Assembly (NCBI GenBank): GCA_026545225.1
Contig: CM048845.1
Location: 117,493,033-117,557,032 of the forward strand
From: Cornus controversa
Taxonomy: Eukaryota; Streptophyta; Magnoliopsida; Cornales; Cornaceae
Direction: 5' to 3'
DNA: 64,000 bases
Below, piece after piece: positions 59,196 through 64,000 of this stretch. Position 1 is the stretch's first letter, and the number at the start of each line of letters is the position of its first letter. The notes beneath the pieces were generated by a model. The model worked only from the letters and a program-made list of their open reading frames with translations. It did not search any database and was not told the origin of the DNA. Both the position numbers and the translations under genes were made by a program.

Positions 59196-59479
59196 AACAA
59201 ACACTGCTCCACTAAAAATGCATTCCAATATTCCAATACATCATTATCATTGAGTGTACAATATCATATATGCTACAATATATAAGTTTATACTAATGTA
59301 TTACACAACATCCCAGTGTATACTAATATATTACACAACATCCAACTTCTTCTCAATTCATTTGTCAACAACAACAATGAACAAGAAAAAGATGACAATC
59401 AAAATAAATATTAGCAAGAGTAAAGAGCGATAGAAAGTTATTACAGTTATCCATTGTGTAAGAGTTATAGAAGTACTTT

Positions 59480-60767
59480 TCAAGAGTGGCCTAAACTTTC
59501 CCACACTCTATTAGTAATGTGATCGCGTACATGATTCATTGTAGACACTTGATGTGGAGTACCATTGACCTCAATAATATTATCGTCATCAGGTTGAAGT
59601 TGTGAAGCAGAAGATTGTTCGGGATTAAAGATATTATCAACTTGACCCTGGGATCTTAAAAAATTATGTAATGTACAACAAGCTATAATAATAAGTGTTT
59701 GAGTCAAAAATTTGTATGGAGGCATTTGTTTCAAGATAGGGTATCTCATCTTCACCATACCAAAACAACGCTCAATCACGTTCCTCAATGAGGAATGTCT
59801 ATAATTGAACACTTCCTCCCTACCACGCGGTCCTCTAGTATTTCTACGAAAGTCCTGCATGTGGTAACGTTGTCCCCGATAAGGGGCCAAGAACCCAGTC
59901 TGATTGGCGTAACCAGAATCAACCAGATAATATTTACCTGCCATGTTAATCAATAATGAAACTTACTCAATTTCTTATATTTTACAATAAATTTTCATAA
60001 AATTATATGTTAACCCAACTAATTGTATTTATGTTACCTGTAGGTGCTTTAGGAAATTGCAATGCCTCATTTTCCAAACACTCATTCAAAATCCTCGAGT
60101 CATTAGCAGACCCTTCCCACCCTGCTAGAACGTATGTGAATTTCATGTCAAAAGAACACACAACCATGACATTTTGGGTCGTATAACCCTTTCTGCCTCA
60201 AAAGGGTATTTGCTTATCGGCTGGTATTACGGCAGGGATATGTGTTCCATCAATGGCTCCTATACAATTCCTAAAGAAAGGGTAAAACTTTGGGTTATGT
60301 AGGATTTCGTTTGGAATTTGGTTAAAATCTGGGGGAGCAATGATTCTAGTTCCTAACTCACATACTTTTTTTAACACCTCATTAAAGTGTTCTGAAATAG
60401 TCGATGTTGAGTGTTGAAATCTTTCAGCAACCACACGATTCCTTTGATTGTGTGACAAGGTTAATAGAAAGATTCCAACTTGTTCTTGGACTGTCAAAAA
60501 TTTAGAATCTTGCAGTCCTAACAATTTCAGTTCATGACACAACTGCCTAAAGGAATTGGGGTACATCCTAAAGTTGTGATAAGACCTATCTGGGTGTCCA
60601 TTCAGAATCTCCTCTATATATTCTTCACCTTGTAGCATAGAATCCCTACAAGCACGTTTATCATAATGTTTGCCATAATATTCAAATGTGGCTGCAATTA
60701 ATAGCAAACAATATTTCTCATCGTCATCGTCGTCGTCATACATAGATAAAATAGTCCTTATATCCAT
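59480..60767 (-). pseudogene. PIF/Harbinger DDE transposase with one in-frame stop
   Basis: Exon 1 is 60767-60038 and exon 2 is 59937-59480, separated by a 100-bp GT-AG intron (phase 1). The full frame is 395 codons plus stop. Residues about 60-135 hold the helix-turn-helix region (FLTVQEQVGIFLLTLSHNQ, then RFQHSTSTISEHFNEVL). The catalytic triad is visible: D173 in IGAIDGTHIPA, the second D in GWEGSANDSRIL, and E in RNVIERCFGMVK. YYLVDSGYANQTGFLAPYRG opens exon 2. A single TGA (60200-60198) interrupts the usual QIPF-R-GRKGYTTQ stretch exactly where the family has Arg; this is the C-to-T change expected from decay of a methylated CGA codon. The transposase of this superfamily cuts at short inverted ends and makes TAA/TTA duplications. 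Confidence 0.85.
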
Positions 60768-61012
60768 ATATATTTATCAATCCTATAAGAACAAAACAAA
60801 CAATAAAATTAACGTTATTAAACTGAAAATTAAAGCAACTCACAATATTCCATAATACAGTCATCAAACATAAATAGATAAAACAGTTATTAACAATAAT
60901 CTAACATAAAAAGTAAAACAGTTATAATACTACAGTCATCCAAATTCAAAAGTATGAAGTAAAGCATCAGAATAGTTATTATTATACAGTCATCCAAAAC
61001 AACAACTGCCAC

Positions 61013-62099
61013 TCAGAGATTCATCACCCACCCAACTTTCCTCTCATCAGGAATTTGAAGAAATAAATTCCTCCACATTTCATCAACATGTAGCAGCTGT
61101 AGGGCCTTAGAATAATGGATATCGTCAATCCCTTTTAATGCATTAAGGGCCCTAATGCATAAATTACATTTCTCTTGCACCCTTTCAGCTTTAGAGGGAG
61201 AAACTACTTCTTGCTCTTCCAACCTATGGGATGCAAGGTTGGTAGAAGATGAAGCTGCTATTGCTGCTGCTATAGCAATTTCATTTCTCTCAGCTCTCAT
61301 GTTAGCATTCTCAACCATACTTGTAGTCATGGTTGCCATCATAGCAGACATTGTGGAGGTAAAACTATCTTTCTTGAGTTTTTTACTTGTAGGTTGAGGG
61401 GAGGGACTCGTATCAATTCATTCTCCTTCACCCAAGTCAATGGTATGGGTGGCAGCATAGTGTGTGGGTAATTGGGAGGTTGCGGGTACTCTAGTGGAAG
61501 GATGAACCTGACTCCCAGAAGCATATGTATCCCCAAAGATAGTGGTCAACTTGTCATAGTTCTTACATCCCTTTCTTTGAAACTTTTTGGCCCCAGTGAC
61601 GACCTACAATTAATTATCTTAATGTTAACTTTAATAGAATGTTATAAATTTATAGAACATGATGAAAATAACATTCTAGGTTTAAAATATTGTAAATTCT
61701 ACTAACCTTGTACAACCGTTCCCATCTTTCATTTTCTACAACAACCATGCCCGTGTCACGGTTGTACCCCACACCAGTCTCAGACAACAATTTCTTGAAG
61801 TCTTTATAGACTCCCCTCATACCGTTGAATTTATTTCTTAGTTGATCCTTTGTAAAAATTTTACCTGTTTTTTCAAGCATCCCATCTATAAGATGTCTCC
61901 ACCCAAGTGAATTAAAAGTGCTGCTAATACGATTCCCTTGCCTAACTTCTTCCTCCATCAAGAGAATGAATGTCTCTTCAAGGGTTTCATCCCAGTATAC
62001 TTTTGCATCTTCGACCTTCTTAGTTCTAACACCTACGCTCTCTTGGTCCAATTCAATTGGGTTCAAGAATTGCTCAGCATTTTGGTTAGTGATATCCAT
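61013..62099 (-). pseudogene. Harbinger ORF1: Myb/SANT-like DNA-binding protein, one in-frame stop
   Basis: Exon 1 is 62099-61707 (131 codons) and exon 2 is 61603-61013, with a 103-bp GT-AG intron in phase 0. Exon 1 carries the Myb/SANT-like (Myb_DNA-bind_3) domain: tryptophans in VYWDETLEETFILLM, LGWRHLIDGM and NERWERLYK, with QLRNKFNGMRGVYKDFKKL between. Exon 2 starts VVTGAKKFQRKGCKNYDKL and has a Met/Ala-rich linker and an amphipathic C-terminus ending VGWVMNL. One TGA (61420-61418) interrupts the frame between LGEGE and IDTSPSP, plausibly again a decayed CGA. In this superfamily ORF1 works with the transposase, helping it enter the nucleus and bind element ends. Confidence 0.8.
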
Positions 62100-62100
62100 C

Positions 62101-63890
62101 TTAGAATTCCAAGATTGCAGTCTGAAAAGGCAAGTGATTTTAGAAAAGAATCAAGTGTTATGTTTATAGTATGTTTCGAGTTGTTTAATAAATAATTTCT
62201 GCCATTAATTTTTTAAATACCCTAAAAAAATTGGTATTAAAATTACAAAAAGTGGAGTATATATGCCTTTGTATACTTTGCAAGTACTATGGAATTGGTA
62301 TCTAATGCAAGAAATATAGAGGGATATTACATCAATTATTCCTTAGTAGAAACTAAGTTTACTTAGTTATGTTATGAGGGTTTTTGTCTCCCAATTCTTG
62401 GAGCTATTGTATTACTTGGGATCTTAATTAATTTATTTTGCAGTTGGTTAATTTAAGTTTATGTGAGTCCAAGCCTTGTATTTATTTTTCAACAACAAGA
62501 GAGAAAGAGAGAGAGAGAGAGAGTATATATAATTTAGCATTAATTAACTACTTTTAATTGTTAGGGAATAAGGTAATGAGCATCATGAATGTGCATGATT
62601 AATTGATTATCATGATGTCATGTTATGATAAGGACTGTCGGGAATCTTAAAGTACTATTTAATAAAATAAAAAAAAATTAGTTGTGTTAAAATCATATAA
62701 ATTTATATAAAAAAATTGATCAACAATGTACAAGATCAGTTGTGAAATTCTGTATAAGTAAGAAACAGTATGTACCATACATACGCCATATCTTTCAAAA
62801 ACCTATCAAAGTTAAAATTTTAAACTTAAGGCTACAAATTATAGAAATTCTATAGTTTAATATATACACATTACACAATCACATGATTAACTCAAAAACA
62901 TAAACTTTCAACTCAAGAACTCTTAGTCAAGGTTTTAATATTGCTTAAAGTTTTGAATTGTCCACGGTATTAGGATTTGGAAAAGAGATCAAAATACAAT
63001 TATAAACACATTCTTGGAAATCCAGCTTCTTATAGTATTATGAAAAATTTTCAGTAAACTTAGTTGCTATCAATTTGGCTGAAAATGCAGGATATTCAAT
63101 AAAATTTGAAGCGAAAAATTATAACTTTGTTTAATAACATTTGCTAAAATTTAACCACGAGTTCAACAATTCAGGGAAGTTCAGATTCAAGGCCGAAAAA
63201 AGTAAAGAGTACCCACAATGGCTACAGAGGTATTAAACAAAGACCAATTTTGTTTGACAGTAATATGTTTGTCTAGAAAGAATTATTTAGGCTACATGCA
63301 TTAATCTTATATGATTAAAGCCTCAATTTATATATATAAAGAATTATATACACACATCAAAGATAAAGAATGATAAACTATTGATAGGCTAGTTTTGGTA
63401 TTTTCACTGAATTAGTTTTCTTAATTATTAAAGGAGCACATAAAAATCTATTATAAACAAATTAACATTTATTGCAAAATTTGTTATACTGTTGGTACTG
63501 ACTGTAAATGGCACTAGCATGATTGTAATGTATGAACTTAATAACAATAACAAGAGAGAAGCAGAAGCTCCAGGTGGCTCCATGCAGCACTAAAAAACCA
63601 TTCACCACCGTATAGTTGTTAATTACATACTGTTGAATTAAAACCAAAAACCATTATCCAGTAGGCTTCTATTAATCCATAGTTTTACAAGAGTAGATTA
63701 GTACGTACAGTCCTAAAACTTGAAATCGTGTTCTCTAAACAAATTAATTTTTATAGCATAAAATAGTTCCCCAATATCTAATTTTCAGGTTTATTGTTAC
63801 TTGAGTTAATCATTTCATCATTAACCCATTTGACCCTCTACCAGTTTCAGCACTCTATACATTCTCCTTGCAATTTCGTAACATGTATGT
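62101..63890. other. AT-rich DNA between the Harbinger element and the window end
   Basis: A GA-rich tract lies at about 62500-62523. The rest is AT-rich without coding-like ORFs. No inverted partner of GGGTCAGTTTGGC was found. Confidence 0.5.
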
Positions 63891-63891
63891 G

Positions 63892-63901
63892 TATTTATAA
63901 G
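63892..63901 (+). promoter_or_regulatory. Candidate TATA box of a gene beyond the window
   Basis: TATTTATAAG is followed about 30 bases later by a plausible start region (TCACTATAGC) and a C/A-rich leader with ACACACACACG. Composition changes from AT-rich to mixed just upstream (63830-63890). No coding sequence of the presumed gene is inside the window. Confidence 0.25.
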
Positions 63902-63956
63902 CCTAAAATCAACAAATCCTAAGCATTCACTATAGCCCAGAAACACACACACGGAC

Positions 63957-63980
<24 letters not shown>
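63957..63980. repeat. (AT)n microsatellite
   Basis: About twelve alternating AT units end near 63980. Confidence 0.9.
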
Positions 63981-63988
<8 letters not shown>

Positions 63989-64000
63989 ATTTGTCGATTG

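Larger units (their letters stand above)
58034..62100 (-). mobile_element. PIF/Harbinger DNA transposon, two-gene, one end unresolved
   Basis: The element carries both PIF/Harbinger genes on the minus strand: Myb/SANT-like ORF1 (62099-61013) then the DDE transposase (60767-59480). Its 3' side probably ends near 58034, at GGGTCAGTTTGGCATGCG, which resembles superfamily termini. Next to it are three subterminal repeats of the type AAACATGTTTGGCAAG (about 58127-58250). A tandem repeat array lies at 58690-59195. The matching inverted end upstream of ORF1 was not found before the window's end, so that side is truncated, diverged or further away. Both genes keep open frames apart from one TGA each, so the element is recently dead or nearly intact. 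Confidence 0.7.

Overview
This window is nuclear DNA from a flowering plant, most likely a eudicot. It is AT-rich, has spliced genes with GT-AG introns, and is packed with non-autonomous plant transposons. No prokaryotic, organellar, rRNA, tRNA or CRISPR signature was seen. Only two intact host genes are supported, and most of the rest is transposon-derived or featureless AT-rich sequence.

Layout: 1-4.5 kb holds an almost complete non-autonomous Helitron (658-2920, minus strand) next to a truncated hAT-type repeat, then gene-poor DNA. 4.7-23.2 kb (plus strand) is one 13-exon gene. It encodes a 695-aa FG-GAP repeat membrane protein, matching what I recall of Arabidopsis At3g51050/NERD1. Its 2.1 kb of coding sequence is stretched over 18.5 kb by introns carrying a TRIM retroelement, two sister Mutator-like elements, an LTR-like fossil and a SINE candidate. 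23.2-36.9 kb is intergenic, with hAT and PIF-like MITEs, minisatellites, a broken cysteine-rich secreted-peptide gene (about 29.3-29.7 kb) and short hairpins. 36.97-38.28 kb (minus strand) is a two-exon SHI/STY/SRS zinc-finger transcription factor of 302 aa. 38.3-58 kb is a transposon field. It includes a 1.2 kb TIR element with an 8-bp target duplication, inserted into one copy of a tandem repeat whose other copy keeps the empty site. It also holds a 908-bp Mutator-like element, a 588-bp Tourist-like MITE and a LINE RNase H remnant. 58.0-62.1 kb is a PIF/Harbinger transposon with both of its genes (Myb/SANT-like ORF1 and DDE transposase) still recognisable, each carrying one in-frame TGA.

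The two host genes have no evident functional link: one encodes a secretory-pathway membrane protein, the other a nuclear regulator of auxin-related development. I did not find a convincing new multi-gene system. The most interesting observations are structural: an upstream ORF overlapping the FG-GAP gene's start by ATGA, all twelve introns of that gene in phase 0, and several transposons whose target duplications can be read directly. Family assignments come from recognising motifs by eye; no search was run.
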